DNA from: an uncultured Schlesneria sp.
GTDB lineage: Bacteria > Planctomycetota > Planctomycetia > Planctomycetales > Planctomycetaceae
Direction: 5' to 3'
DNA: 64,000 nt
Assembly: GCA_903834925.1 (NCBI GenBank)
Contig: CAILLA010000281.1
Location: 1 to 64,000, forward strand
In this document: piece after piece, positions 36,772 to 46,517 of the stretch
How the letters are laid out: the number at the start of each line of letters is the position of its first letter
Position numbering within the stretch: the first letter of the stretch is position 1
Notes under the pieces: model-generated
What the model was told of the DNA's origin: nothing
The model's input: the letters and a program-made list of their open reading frames with translations, nothing else
Database searches by the model: none
Translations under genes and position numbers: made by a program

Positions 36772-39700
36772 TCATTCGCTGATCAAACGAACTCCGCCCC
36801 AATATCCAAATTCGTACGACCAGCCTGTCGCGACATTCATCAGTTCCAGGCGAATTTCTTTGCCCGCAAATTTGCTCAAGTCGACTTTAAATGTTGCCCA
36901 CCCGCCTGTGCACGTTTTTGGACTGACGTCTTCTTTCAGCACCTGCTCTCCGTTGGCCTTGATCATAAGTTGCCAATCACCTCGCTGGTCGTGGCTGACA
37001 TCCACAACCAGCGTTGTCTTCTTGCCAGCGGGGATTGCAAAAGCTCCAGACAAGACACTTGGCTTTTCCGCTGACAGCGGGTGAGTGCGAAGCACGCCCG
37101 ATCGACCAAAGTGTTCCTTCAAAATCCCGACGCCGTTTTCGCTTGACGTCGCGGACTTGAATCCCGGCAGGACTTCATTGGTCGCCGACCCAAAGTCTTC
37201 TGGCTTGGGGACTTCTCTGGGAACAACTTCGCCCGCGCCTGCCAGTAGTCGTGCCGTCTTGTCCGAAGGATGCTTATCCAAAGAAATGAACGCAAACAGG
37301 TCGATGATTTCTTGAGGCGTCAGTTGTTTTTCTAACTGCTCGGGCATCAGCGAGATTTCATTGACCTTGAACTCGTCAATATCTGACCGGGGAATCACTT
37401 CCTGCTTGCCTCCCTGGACTTTCAATACAACCCGTTGAGGACTGTCTTCGGCGAGCAGACCATTCAACACTCGACCGCCGTTTGTGACGACCGTGTAAGA
37501 TCGGTAACCAGCACCAATCACCAGGCTGGGGTCAAATACATTGGACAGCAATTGATTAAAATCATTGCGGCCATTCAAGGTGATGTCAGGCCCGACTTCG
37601 GCTCCTTCGCCGTAGATTTTATGACACTGAGCACAGACCTTTTTGAACGCCTTTTCCCCTTCGAAGGGATCACCGGGGGACTTGCGGATTAGCTGTCGCA
37701 TGTCGGCGATATATTTTTCTCGGTTGGGATCTCGTCCCTCGCGGACTTGTCCCCAATGGGTCGCCAACAGCTTTGTCAATTCTTCATCTTTGAGATCTTT
37801 CAATCGCCTGGCCTGATTCAGATTGATCGCTGTGGCTGCAATTTGTTTATCGCCGATCGCAGCCAGTAAACTCTTGGCCCAACGAGCACGTTGAGTCAGC
37901 AATTCGATCGCACGCGGCTGAATATCGGGTTCGAGCTGTGTATAACGCGCCAGGATCACGTCGGCGACCTTGGGTTCATCCAACTTGCTGAGCGAGGCAA
38001 GGATCTGTGATTTAAAACTTGAAGGCGTCGAAGCCGTGTCGAGCGTTACGGCAACCGAATCAATCAGTCCATTATCCTTCGCGGTGATCAATGCATTCAG
38101 TGCAAGCAGTCGTTGCTCCTGCATCGCCTTGTCTGACGTAAAGATTGATCGGACGGCTTTGATCCCCTGTGAATTGCTCCAGCTTGTCGCGAGAAATGCG
38201 GCGGGTAGATACATCGGTGAATCGATACGACCGTCGAGAAGTTTTCTGAGATGTGGCTCCATCTCAAGTTTCATTGCCTCGCTTTGATCGGCGGACAGTT
38301 CACGATTCTGCACTTTTGTCGAGACTTGCCCCAGTCCAAGCGCGGCAATCTCTGGCTGAAAGTACGTCATCAGCGAAATCACTTTGGCAACGGGCTTCGG
38401 ATCGAAGTTTTTACGCCCAAGAAGTCGTTCGATAACTCTTGGCATCATCGCCAATAGCGCGGCGTTGTCTTTGGTCTGCGGGTCTTGAAGCAAATTCACG
38501 AAGGGATCGGAATGTGACTCCAGAAATGGATGCAGATTCTGCCAGACAACTCGCGGAATAACAGGATCATCATCTGCTTCTCTCAGCGCCCCGATCAGGA
38601 ACTGGAAATAAGTTGAAATCTCATCAGTTACGTTGCGGCCATCATTTGCTCGTATCAGTTTTGATGCTGCGATGACAACCTGGAGTCGCTCGCGTGCGTT
38701 TTTTGGTTCGAAGGGAAGTCCAGCTAACCGATAAACATTTCGACCCTCAATTGGATGTTCTCCCATAAAGCGAACTCGCCAACTTCTCAGGACCAGATCT
38801 GAGTCAAGAACAGTATTGTAAATTCGTTCGGACTGGGAGACGGACATACTTCCCAGCGTGATATACATTCGGCGGCGATGTTCAACGGTAAATTTATCGT
38901 GCCCAAGTCCAAAAAGGTTGTTATAAAGCAACTGGCCGACCGATTCCGTATTACGCTCCTGCAATAGACGCCGAGCGGTGTCGCGGACGAAATCATTCTT
39001 CGATCCGAGTCGCTCGATCAGCTTCTCGTCAGTCTCCTTTGCGAGATCGAATTCCCGCGCGGTTCTTGGAGTGTCCTTGTAGCGGACTCGATAGAGTCGT
39101 CCCTTCAGACGGTCGATTCCGGCAGGGTCTCGATTGGCATCCTGATAACAGTGATATCGATCGTACCAGTCGAGAACGTACAGGCTGCCATCCGGACCGG
39201 TTTTCTGCACGACTGGCATGAACCACGCATCATTGGCGGTCAAGAAGTCGGGTTCACCAAAGCCTTGATAGGTTGAGCCTTTCGATTCAACGCGGTCGAC
39301 ATTGATGCAGCCGCCGTGGATGTTTCCCATGTAAAGCTTGCGTCGATACTTTTCGGGGTAGGCGTCACTGTCGAAGAAGTGGATGCCGCAGTACGCCGCC
39401 TTCTGGTGTTTGTGTTTGACGATCGAATCGATCTTCCACGTGAAGGGAGGGTAGGGGCCACCTTGCCGATGGTAATAACCCGTTTCCACCAGATGCCACA
39501 GGTGATCGATCACACAGGCGGAGACGAACGCTTCACCTTCGTCGTTAAACGCGATCCCCCAGGGGTTGCTCGTTCCTTCGCAGAAGACCTGGAATTCGCG
39601 GGTCCGGGGATGAATCCGATACATGGCACAGGTGAGTGGCCAACCGGGATGCTTTTCGTCGTAGTTCGGGTTCGTCTTCGCATATTTGACATGCGAGTGA

Positions 39701-40287
39701 TTAAAGACGCCGTTCAATCCATACAGCCATCCATCCGGTCCCCAAGTCAGGCTGTTTGGTAACTCGTGAGTGTCTGTTCGACCAAAGCCCGTAACAACGA
39801 CTTCTTGTTTGTCGGCTTTGCCGTCGCCGTCTGTATCCTGCACAAACAGGATATCGGGTGAATTGGCGATCCAGACACCACCGTGTCCGACGGCGATCCC
39901 GCTGGGGATATTTAGTCCTTCCATAAAGACCGTGAACTTGTCCGCTTTGCCGTCGCCGTCCGTATCTTCCAGTATTTTGACCCGGTCTTTACCCGGTCCC
40001 GGTTCACGACGGGGATATTCAAGGGATTCGGTAATCCAGAATCGGCCTCGTTCATCGATCGTCATGGCAACCGGATTGACGATATCGGGTTCAGCCGCCA
40101 CGACCTCAACCGTAAACCCTTCGGGAACGGTCATCATTTTCGCCGCCGTGATCGGATCACGCGGATCGTTCGGCGGCTTGTCTTGTGCATGAGGAATCAG
40201 CGGCTGCTTCACCTGTTGTGCGAACAAAACCGAACTGCAACACGCCATCAAGCCAATCACGATGCCAAATCGAAACGCTTTGCACAT
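36772..40287 (-). CDS. PVC-type heme-binding dehydrogenase-like protein
   Basis: A 1171-residue exported protein with the domain order typical of this planctomycete/verrucomicrobial family: signal peptide (residues 1-23); a glucose/sorbosone-dehydrogenase-like beta-propeller (about 45-400) with PEGFTVEVVAAEPDIVNPVAM and Ca-binding-style DTDGDGKAD loops; a helical HEAT-like middle; a cytochrome c domain with VCAQCHKIYGEGAEVGPDI, the CxxCH at about 882; and a beta-sandwich at the C-terminus (about 1040-1171) ending GVRLISE. It is expected in the periplasm with one covalent heme, passing electrons from an unidentified, perhaps carbohydrate, substrate. AGGA precedes the ATG. It is transcribed alone; a palindromic element lies just upstream. 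Confidence 0.92.
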   Translation of the reverse strand: MCKAFRFGIVIGLMACCSSVLFAQQVKQPLIPHAQDKPPNDPRDPITAAKMMTVPEGFTVEVVAAEPDIVNPVAMTIDERGRFWITESLEYPRREPGPGKDRVKILEDTDGDGKADKFTVFMEGLNIPSGIAVGHGGVWIANSPDILFVQDTDGDGKADKQEVVVTGFGRTDTHELPNSLTWGPDGWLYGLNGVFNHSHVKYAKTNPNYDEKHPGWPLTCAMYRIHPRTREFQVFCEGTSNPWGIAFNDEGEAFVSACVIDHLWHLVETGYYHRQGGPYPPFTWKIDSIVKHKHQKAAYCGIHFFDSDAYPEKYRRKLYMGNIHGGCINVDRVESKGSTYQGFGEPDFLTANDAWFMPVVQKTGPDGSLYVLDWYDRYHCYQDANRDPAGIDRLKGRLYRVRYKDTPRTAREFDLAKETDEKLIERLGSKNDFVRDTARRLLQERNTESVGQLLYNNLFGLGHDKFTVEHRRRMYITLGSMSVSQSERIYNTVLDSDLVLRSWRVRFMGEHPIEGRNVYRLAGLPFEPKNARERLQVVIAASKLIRANDGRNVTDEISTYFQFLIGALREADDDPVIPRVVWQNLHPFLESHSDPFVNLLQDPQTKDNAALLAMMPRVIERLLGRKNFDPKPVAKVISLMTYFQPEIAALGLGQVSTKVQNRELSADQSEAMKLEMEPHLRKLLDGRIDSPMYLPAAFLATSWSNSQGIKAVRSIFTSDKAMQEQRLLALNALITAKDNGLIDSVAVTLDTASTPSSFKSQILASLSKLDEPKVADVILARYTQLEPDIQPRAIELLTQRARWAKSLLAAIGDKQIAATAINLNQARRLKDLKDEELTKLLATHWGQVREGRDPNREKYIADMRQLIRKSPGDPFEGEKAFKKVCAQCHKIYGEGAEVGPDITLNGRNDFNQLLSNVFDPSLVIGAGYRSYTVVTNGGRVLNGLLAEDSPQRVVLKVQGGKQEVIPRSDIDEFKVNEISLMPEQLEKQLTPQEIIDLFAFISLDKHPSDKTARLLAGAGEVVPREVPKPEDFGSATNEVLPGFKSATSSENGVGILKEHFGRSGVLRTHPLSAEKPSVLSGAFAIPAGKKTTLVVDVSHDQRGDWQLMIKANGEQVLKEDVSPKTCTGGWATFKVDLSKFAGKEIRLELMNVATGWSYEFGYWGGVRLISE

Positions 40288-40372
40288 GGATGCAGAATCC
40301 TAGAAGCCGAAGTCTGAAAAGGAATTTGCATATGTTAAAGGAGAGCGGGCGAAGTTGCACTTCTGATTGGGA

Positions 40373-40546
40373 CCAAAGTAGCCATCATCGCTCCGCGTGA
40401 TGAGCATTTCACGGATAACTCACAATCACGCTGCGCTCTGCTTTTTTGTTTGAATTCATTGCTTACCAAATTGAGCCGAAGCTGCGGCAATGATTGACGC
40501 ATTCTCGAGAGATGCTCATCACGCGGAGCGATGATGGCTACTTTGG
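40373..40546. repeat. Palindromic element with perfect 34-bp inverted ends, copy 2
   Basis: Both 34-bp arms (40373-40406 and 40513-40546) are identical to those of the element at 9084-9256. The interior is diverged but aligns best when inverted. The outer right flank (GAGGTGAAACCTCGCCAGAG, then TCTTCTCCGAAG) matches copy 1's left flank in reverse, which fixes the opposite orientation. It lies between the terminator of the EF-hand operon and the start of the heme-binding protein. Confidence 0.85.
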
Positions 40547-40636
40547 TTGAGGTGAAACCTCGCCAGAGTCTTCTCCGAAGCAGTATTCCAGCGTTGCTGA
40601 CGGGTCGCAAATTCGCAAAGTTAACAAAGAAATAAA

Positions 40637-40670
40637 AAGTGCTGGAGACCTCCTCAGGTCTCCAGCACTT
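40637..40670 (-). terminator. Rho-independent terminator of the YHYH-PQQ-EF-hand operon
   Basis: A 15-bp perfect stem (40637-40651 with 40656-40670) around a 4-base loop. On the minus strand it is followed by TTTATTTCTTTG. It lies 21 bases past the stop of the EF-hand gene. Confidence 0.9.
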
Positions 40671-40690
40671 CGTTTGAGCATCAATAACAA

Positions 40691-41461
40691 TCAGTCTGGC
40701 CGTCGAGGCCGTTCGGGACGATCACCACCGCCACCACCAGGTCGACCACCACCAGGCCCGCCGGGAGGTCCGCCCGCGCCGCCACGTGGTCCGCGACCGC
40801 CGCCGGGACCTTCGCCACCACCCGGACCGCCTGGGCCGCCAGGTCCTTCAGGACCGCCATGCAGCTGAACAAAGTCATCAATGAATTTTTTCAGTTCATC
40901 TTTGCTGAGCTTGCCATCTTTGTCAGCATCAAACTCCATTGCGTGAGTCAGCATTCGTTCCGGGTCAGGACCAGGCCGTCCTCCACCGGGTGGACCTCCT
41001 TCTGGACCACCACGACCAGGACCACCGGGGCCGCCACCAGGTGGGCCACCCTCGGGGCCACGACCGCGACCACCACCGGGCGGTCCGCCAGGTCCTTCGC
41101 CACCAGGTCCTCCGCGTCCCCCGCCAGCACGTTCACCAGGAGGTCCATCGCCGCCGGGACCACCGCGTCCGCCAGGTCCACCTTGCCCGCCTGCTGGCCG
41201 ATATTCGTCCTCGGTCAGTTTTCCGTCCTTGTTCTTATCCAGCGTCAACAAAGCGGCTGTCGCGTTTTTCAATTCTTCGGCCGAGATCACTCCATCATGA
41301 TCGGCGTCCAAAGCTTCAATGACTGGCATCGGTCGTCGGCCGCCAGGACCTCCCGGGCCACCTGGTCCGCCGGGGCCTCCCGGACCGCCTGGTGGTTGAG
41401 CAATCGCAAATGTTGCACCAGCGGCAACGATGGCACCGAGCGTCCACATCCAACGTTTCAT
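40691..41461 (-). CDS. Exported Gly/Pro-rich EF-hand protein
   Basis: A 256-residue protein with a signal peptide ([21 protein letters not shown]) and GAGGAG upstream of the ATG. Three EF-hand calcium loops are visible: [24 protein letters not shown] (a pair at about residues 53-90) and [12 protein letters not shown] (about 178-189). Between and after them run long GGPGGP repeats with interspersed charged residues. The Gly/Pro-rich parts are likely extended, so the protein may be a calcium-responsive spacer or matrix component outside the inner membrane. It is the last gene of a three-gene leftward operon (63 bases after the PQQ protein) and is followed by a strong terminator. Large antisense frames here are shadows of the low-complexity DNA. 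Confidence 0.85.
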   Translation of the reverse strand: MKRWMWTLGAIVAAGATFAIAQPPGGPGGPGGPGGPGGPGGRRPMPVIEALDADHDGVISAEELKNATAALLTLDKNKDGKLTEDEYRPAGGQGGPGGRGGPGGDGPPGERAGGGRGGPGGEGPGGPPGGGRGRGPEGGPPGGGPGGPGRGGPEGGPPGGGRPGPDPERMLTHAMEFDADKDGKLSKDELKKFIDDFVQLHGGPEGPGGPGGPGGGEGPGGGRGPRGGAGGPPGGPGGGRPGGGGGDRPERPRRPD

Positions 41462-41524
41462 GGCAGTCTCCTCAATTTATAGGGTTCAACTAAAATGCAT
41501 CGATTCAATCGTCGTCCAGATCAA

Positions 41525-42832
41525 TTATTTTTTCTGCGTCGCCACGCAATACAAGAAGCGGTTTGATCTCAAGAACAGTTCGTTCTCGCTGATCGCTGGG
41601 GTCGCGTTGAAATCACTTTCGTCGCTGAATTTATTCTGAGCCAGAATCTTGTATTGAGGTTTCGCAGGAAGCACCAGGACTCCGTTCCATCGACTTGGGA
41701 CATAAATGTTTCCCTTGGCAAGGACTGGCGAGGCATAGACAGGTCGACCGCCCGCTTCGAGTTCAGAAACTCGCTCGCGATAAACCATCTCTCCGGTTTT
41801 CGCATTTACGCAATAAGCCTGACCACGATCGTCAATCCAATACAAATGCCCTTCGTAAAACACGGGCGTGGAAACGTACGAACTGGTTTTGCTTGTCCAA
41901 AGAACCTTTGGTTTAGGCGAGGTTTTCTCTCCACTGATCTGCAAAGCCAGACTCCCCGCCGAACGGAAACCACCGAATACGAAAACCGTCTCTTTGTCCG
42001 CAACGATACTGGGGCAGATATTGCCTGTCAGTTGATGTTCTTCGAACCAGCGAATCTTTCCCGTATCAGGATTAATTCCCCAGATCTCACCGGGAACCGC
42101 GACGACGAGATCGGTCCGCCCCTCGTTTAATGTGATGAGCGATGGGGTTCCGTAAGCAAGTTCCAGAGCGGCCCCTGTCGCTTTCCAGATCTCTTTGCCG
42201 GTCTTTTTGTCCAAGGCCCGTATCGACTGACTTTCTTCGGAAGCGTTCACAATCACAAAGTCTTTGTAAAGAATCAAACTCGCCGCTGAACCCCAGCGAC
42301 GATTACTTGATTCCTTTCCGACATCCGCTTGCCACAGCTGTTTTCCATCAAGATCGAATCCGAAAACGCCACTCTTGCCGAAGAAGCAATAAACCCGTTC
42401 ACCGTCGGTGACCGGAGTATTGCTGGCGTATCCATGTTCGGAGATGTATCCCTGATAATTGTCTTCTGGCAGAAGGCCGGGCACGGTTTTCGTCCAGAGA
42501 ATTTTGCCGTCGGCACGTGAGACGCATGTGAGGTGACGTTGGAGTGACTTCACGTCTCCGCCGTTCTCCTTGGGGACGCCATAACCGGAATAACTTGTCA
42601 CAAAGATCCGATTGCCAAGAACAATCGGACTCGACGAACCGGCACCGGGCAATTCCGCTTTCCAACTCAGGTTTTCCTTGTCGCTCCACGTTAACGGAAG
42701 GCTCGAGTCGGCACTGATACCGGCACCGTCCGAGCCACGGAATTGAGTCCAATCCGCAGCCGGGCAACATTGCGTCATCAAGACGAGCGCAACGAGAGAA
42801 AACAGATTTCGAGTCATCGTGAGAAGCTGCAT
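41525..42832 (-). CDS. Exported PQQ-type beta-propeller protein
   Basis: A 435-residue protein with a signal peptide (about residues 6-25, ending CCPAA) and a seven- or eight-bladed propeller of PQQ/BamB-like blades: WTQFRGSDGAGIS at the start, then blades ending in DGKILWT, GKQLWQADVG, GKEIWKATGA, TGKIRWFEEHQ and TGEMVYRERV. Such proteins are common in planctomycetes and are usually annotated PQQ-binding-like; the residues seen do not prove that cofactor is bound, and a structural or scaffold role is equally possible. It begins 8 bases after the YHYH gene and belongs to the same operon. An alternative start five codons downstream exists. Confidence 0.85.
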   Translation of the reverse strand: MQLLTMTRNLFSLVALVLMTQCCPAADWTQFRGSDGAGISADSSLPLTWSDKENLSWKAELPGAGSSSPIVLGNRIFVTSYSGYGVPKENGGDVKSLQRHLTCVSRADGKILWTKTVPGLLPEDNYQGYISEHGYASNTPVTDGERVYCFFGKSGVFGFDLDGKQLWQADVGKESSNRRWGSAASLILYKDFVIVNASEESQSIRALDKKTGKEIWKATGAALELAYGTPSLITLNEGRTDLVVAVPGEIWGINPDTGKIRWFEEHQLTGNICPSIVADKETVFVFGGFRSAGSLALQISGEKTSPKPKVLWTSKTSSYVSTPVFYEGHLYWIDDRGQAYCVNAKTGEMVYRERVSELEAGGRPVYASPVLAKGNIYVPSRWNGVLVLPAKPQYKILAQNKFSDESDFNATPAISENELFLRSNRFLYCVATQKK

Positions 42833-42840
42833 AAAAATTT

Positions 42841-44475
42841 CTATTTCTTTCGTTCGTATTGGAAATCCAAGGTTCCTTCGGCGATCTTGATATCTTTGAT
42901 CGCCGACAACAAATTGGCACGAGTCGCCTGGTCCGCCGAAAGTTTTGGTTCGGCGGAGAGTGCATAGATAGTGATATGATACGTCTTAACTCCCGGGCCT
43001 TTTGAGCACATTGGGTCATACGCCGCTCGCCGTTTATCATTCAGTCCGATCGTTCCCGTCGACTTCGCATCTTTTGCGATTTTTGTGACATCCGCCGGAA
43101 TGCCATAAACGACCCAATAGGATTTTTCCATATCAGGAGCGGTATGCCACAGGCTGAGTGCAAAACATTTTGTTTCGGGAGGAGCACCAGTCCATTCGAC
43201 AGGAGGTGACGCGCTCGCTCCGTCGCAGGTGAATTCGGCTGCAATATTCCCTTTGGCATCCAGGGCAGAACTGCTGATTGTCAACTGCGGAAGATTGCTG
43301 CGAGGCTTGGCAGCATTGATGGGCAGTGCATTTCCGGGGCGTTGCTCGTTGTCACGTGGAGGGCCGGGCTTTTCGCCTCTTGGCGGTGGGCCATCGGCAC
43401 GGGGAGGAGGTGGGGGCGGCCGTCGGTCATTGCCGCCGGGCCCACGTCGTCTTGGACTGTATGTTTCGTCCTTCGTCCCGCCGGCCGGATCGACGAACGT
43501 AAATTTGGCAGATCCGTCAGCCGCGATAACGTAGCTCACCGATCCGCGTTTCCCCCGTACTTCGTACGTCAGCTTGTAGCTGCCGGGTTTGGTTTCGACA
43601 AAGTCTGTGATTTTGGCATCACGAAGAGGCTTGCCATCGGGACGAATCGGTTCGGCTCGCGGTTGTGGATCGACCTGGCCACCCCGCTCGGTCACCTCAC
43701 CGTGGAAACCTCCGTTGAGATACGGATAAGTCTTGGTGGCGTGATAATGGTAATTCCCTTTTGCGTCCTTATGGCCATTGAAGGGGTCGAGTCCCATAAC
43801 CTTGGACCCATCTGGTTCCTCATATCCATAAATCGGATAACCATCGAGTGCATAGGCAATGGGCAATCCCTTACCGATCGTTTTCTCAAGATGAACAGGT
43901 GCAATGTGATAGTGGTAATCATCGGCTCGACCGCAGTGCCCGCCGAATTCGTCGAGTTCCCCGATCATGTAGGCGTCCTCACCCCGATTATTCAGCGGGT
44001 TGAAAATCGGGATGCCGTTGGCGGCCAAAGCGATGGCACCACGTAGAAAGTGGTTCTTGGCTGAAAGGGGATTCTTGGCCGGAACCGGACGAAGTGGAAT
44101 GCGCCAGGCATTTTCACCGGAATACGTCTGGGGCAGGGGGACCTGCTGCTGCCAGGCGGTAATGCCGACCATCATGGGATGTGCGGGAATTCCGTTCGAT
44201 TCCACATAGAAAAAATTTTCGTCCCAGCGAGTACGAATGGCTTTTGTTTTCAAAAACGCATCAAACGCCTTGGCGATGTCAGGTCGTTTTTCGTCGACTT
44301 GAGGCTGATCGTCGGGCGTTAACAGGGCCAGCAAGATTGGCAACTTTCTGGCAGCGATCTCATCAAGCATTTGCTCATCATTCTCATCATGCGAATGGCC
44401 AGGATGTGCGGTCGCAATCGATACCGCACAAAACAAGGCGAGCGACGCGACGATTGTAATCAGGCCTCTGAGCAT
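42841..44475 (-). CDS. Exported YHYH-domain protein fused to a PEBP domain
   Basis: A 544-residue protein beginning with a signal peptide (ending ATA near residue 23) followed by a His-rich start HPGHSHDEND. The first part is a YHYH domain with both signature motifs, DDYHYH at 185-190 and NYHYHATK at 241-248, a likely metal site. A low-complexity linker (about 343-390) of Pro, Arg and Gly joins it to a YbhB/YbcL-type phosphatidylethanolamine-binding-like domain (about 395-542) with EFTCDGASASPPVEWTGAP, FALSLWHTAPDMEKSYWVVYGIP and KTYHITIYALS. AGGAG precedes the start. It is the first gene of the operon continuing with the PQQ-propeller and EF-hand genes. A periplasmic or surface role is inferred. 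Confidence 0.85.
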   Translation of the reverse strand: MLRGLITIVASLALFCAVSIATAHPGHSHDENDEQMLDEIAARKLPILLALLTPDDQPQVDEKRPDIAKAFDAFLKTKAIRTRWDENFFYVESNGIPAHPMMVGITAWQQQVPLPQTYSGENAWRIPLRPVPAKNPLSAKNHFLRGAIALAANGIPIFNPLNNRGEDAYMIGELDEFGGHCGRADDYHYHIAPVHLEKTIGKGLPIAYALDGYPIYGYEEPDGSKVMGLDPFNGHKDAKGNYHYHATKTYPYLNGGFHGEVTERGGQVDPQPRAEPIRPDGKPLRDAKITDFVETKPGSYKLTYEVRGKRGSVSYVIAADGSAKFTFVDPAGGTKDETYSPRRRGPGGNDRRPPPPPPRADGPPPRGEKPGPPRDNEQRPGNALPINAAKPRSNLPQLTISSSALDAKGNIAAEFTCDGASASPPVEWTGAPPETKCFALSLWHTAPDMEKSYWVVYGIPADVTKIAKDAKSTGTIGLNDKRRAAYDPMCSKGPGVKTYHITIYALSAEPKLSADQATRANLLSAIKDIKIAEGTLDFQYERKK

Positions 44476-45181
44476 CAGGATCTCCTGAAACCGGTTATTA
44501 CGATCTTTGGGTTGATTATCAAGTATTCATTTTCCAAGGGTGATGCAAAGGCGAAGAGATCCTGAGGAATCGGTGACTTAAACAAGAGTCACGAACGAAC
44601 AGGCAAAACCGCCGAACGTGGAAATGATTTTCGAAATTTTGCTCAGAATTCTCATTGCATTCAATTTCTTCTAATTTCTTATTCGTGCGATTCGTCAGAT
44701 TCGTGGTCAAAAATCTTTTGCATTATTCCAAATTGTTCTGCATACAACTCAAAGTCCTGATTCGCGTATCGGATTTTGGCAACACATTTCCCACTTTCCC
44801 TCAATTAACACTGGGGACCACGAATCGGATCGATGATTTCGACGCGTCAAACAGCTTTTTCCAGAAACGAAAATCTTCAAATTTCCTTCGACCGGGAAGA
44901 CGATTGTGACGCGATTGACCCAGAGAAGTTCCATTTTTCAACGTCGCAAAAGGAGGGTGCCACGATTATGGAGTCTTCGACATGGTCGTGCGAAATGGAC
45001 GAGACTGCATTCGATCGCACGGCCTTGTCGAAGACTCCAAAACCGTGGCACCCCAGTTCGAAACCATTATCCATCCTGGAGATTTACGTAAATATTCGCG
45101 CTTTGACGCATTGATTGTGGTAGGATCACGGCTGGGATGGAAGCGCCGTTCCATACCCTGCCGTCTTAGATCGGAATCAGT
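44476..45181. other. Intergenic region with a long hairpin
   Basis: 706 bases with no gene I can support. Small frames are repeat-derived. The stretch near 44640-44710 is A/T-rich with decayed repeat wording. The main structure is the hairpin at 44955-45053. Confidence 0.4.
44955..45053. repeat. Long near-perfect palindrome
   Basis: The arms 44955-44993 and 45015-45053 match inversely at 35 of 39 positions, with a 21-base loop. The arm begins GGGTGCCACG and contains GGAGTCTTCGACA. One of the four differences is a G-T wobble. It has the layout of a miniature palindromic transposable element or a structured transcript. Confidence 0.8.
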
Positions 45182-46051
45182 ATGTTGATCAGAGTCGGTT
45201 ATGAAATTGCCTTCGAATCACCCGAACCTGCGGCCATGATTTTGATGCTTTACACGCATCCACTTCGCTCCCCAACCATCCGGAAGCCCGAGCACCTGCA
45301 GATCGAACCGTTTGTCCCTGTCACAGATTTTATTGATGCTTATGGCAACCGGTGTGCTCGAGTCTTCGTTCCGTCAGGACGAATTGTCTTTCGCAACGAT
45401 GCGGTCGTAACGGATTCCGGGCTACCTGATTTGCGAGTCCCCAATGCGTCGCAGCAAGCGGTTCAAGACTTGCCCTGCGAAGTTCTGCAATATTTGTTGG
45501 CCAGCCGCTACTGTGAAGTCGACAGCGAACTGAAGGATGTGGCTTGGACGTTGTTTGGTAGAAGTCAACCAGGCTGGCCGCGAGTCCAGGCCATTTGCGA
45601 CTTCGTTCACCAGCACATTCGCTTTGATTATATGAAGGCCCGAGCCAATCGAACGGCTCTGGAAGTCTACCGCGAGCGACACGGAGTCTGCCGCGACTTC
45701 ATGCATCTGGCGATCACGTTTTGCCGGAACTGCAATATCCCGGCACGTTACTGCACGGGATACCTGGGCGATATTGGTGTCCCCCCTGTGGCCGCAGCAA
45801 TGGATTTCAGCGCTTGGTTTGAGGCGTATCTCGGCGGACAATGGTACGCGTTCGACGCTCGAAACAATGTTCCTCGGATTGGCCGAGTACTCATGGCACG
45901 TGGGCGCGATGCGGCGGATGTGGCTCTGACAACGACGTTTGGGGCAAACACGCTGAAGTCATTCAAAGTCTGGACGTATGAAGTCCCCGACGGCAGTGTG
46001 GATTTCGGAAACCTTGGTTCTTTGGCAGGCACTACAAACGCGAGTCAGTAA
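45182..46051 (+). CDS. Transglutaminase-like protein
   Basis: A 289-residue cytosolic protein of the bacterial transglutaminase-like superfamily, a papain-type fold. The N-terminal beta domain begins MLIRVGYEIAFESPEPAAM; the catalytic core holds ERHGVCRDFMHLAITFCR with the nucleophile Cys170, then MDFSAWFEAYLGGQWYAFDARNN with the Asp at 225. The position usually occupied by catalytic His (before AWFEAY) is Ser210. Either His is supplied elsewhere or this is a variant subgroup; I cannot tell which. No signal peptide. It stands alone between two palindromic regions. Confidence 0.82.
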   Translation: MLIRVGYEIAFESPEPAAMILMLYTHPLRSPTIRKPEHLQIEPFVPVTDFIDAYGNRCARVFVPSGRIVFRNDAVVTDSGLPDLRVPNASQQAVQDLPCEVLQYLLASRYCEVDSELKDVAWTLFGRSQPGWPRVQAICDFVHQHIRFDYMKARANRTALEVYRERHGVCRDFMHLAITFCRNCNIPARYCTGYLGDIGVPPVAAAMDFSAWFEAYLGGQWYAFDARNNVPRIGRVLMARGRDAADVALTTTFGANTLKSFKVWTYEVPDGSVDFGNLGSLAGTTNASQ

Positions 46052-46130
46052 TGAAGGTGAGTTTTTCCAGGCGGAGCCAAAGGTTCAAACAGCCGAGCCC
46101 GACGGGAGAAGAATCGTCTTCTGGTCTTCC

Positions 46131-46389
46131 GGCCTGAAGGGCCGACAGTTCAAATAGCCCAGCCCATCGGGCTGGGAAATCACGAATGAAATTCCGCAAA
46201 AGGCCTGAAGGGCCGACAGTTCGCTGGATTCCATGGGCGGGTTATGCAAAAACTTTTTGTGGTGTCGATTGATCATAATTAGAATCAACGATCGAGACGA
46301 TTGTGACTAACGTCGAACGGTTGGCGCTTCATGCCTTTTAGGTTTTCTAATTGTCGCTTACCCAGCCCGTTAGGCTGGGCTATTTGAAC
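46131..46389. repeat. Composite palindromic element with 29-bp inverted ends
   Basis: GTTCAAATAGCCCAGCC and following (46148-46176) matches inversely at 46361-46389, differing at four central bases. Inside and left of it GGCCTGAAGGGCCGACAGTT occurs at 46131-46150 and 46202-46221, and a diverged third end lies near 46083. The inner part has no open frame of note. The right arm abuts the GGCT-like gene. Confidence 0.8.
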
Positions 46390-46517
46390 GAATGGACCTT
46401 TGGTCCGGAAGACAGAACATCATCGCCAACTCGTGGAGTCTATCCGTTACAGAGAAACAGCCAACAACCTTGAAATCCGCCTCCGAAAACGACTTCCCAA
46501 AAAGGAATCGAAATCAA

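Noticed and set aside
40859-41482. 207-codon plus-strand frame opposite the EF-hand gene
   Set aside because: It is a shadow of the Gly/Pro-rich DNA; the minus-strand frame has a signal peptide, EF-hands, Shine-Dalgarno and terminator.
44519-44710. 63-codon minus-strand frame upstream of the YHYH operon
   Set aside because: It is low-complexity and repeat-like, with no ribosome site and no domain.
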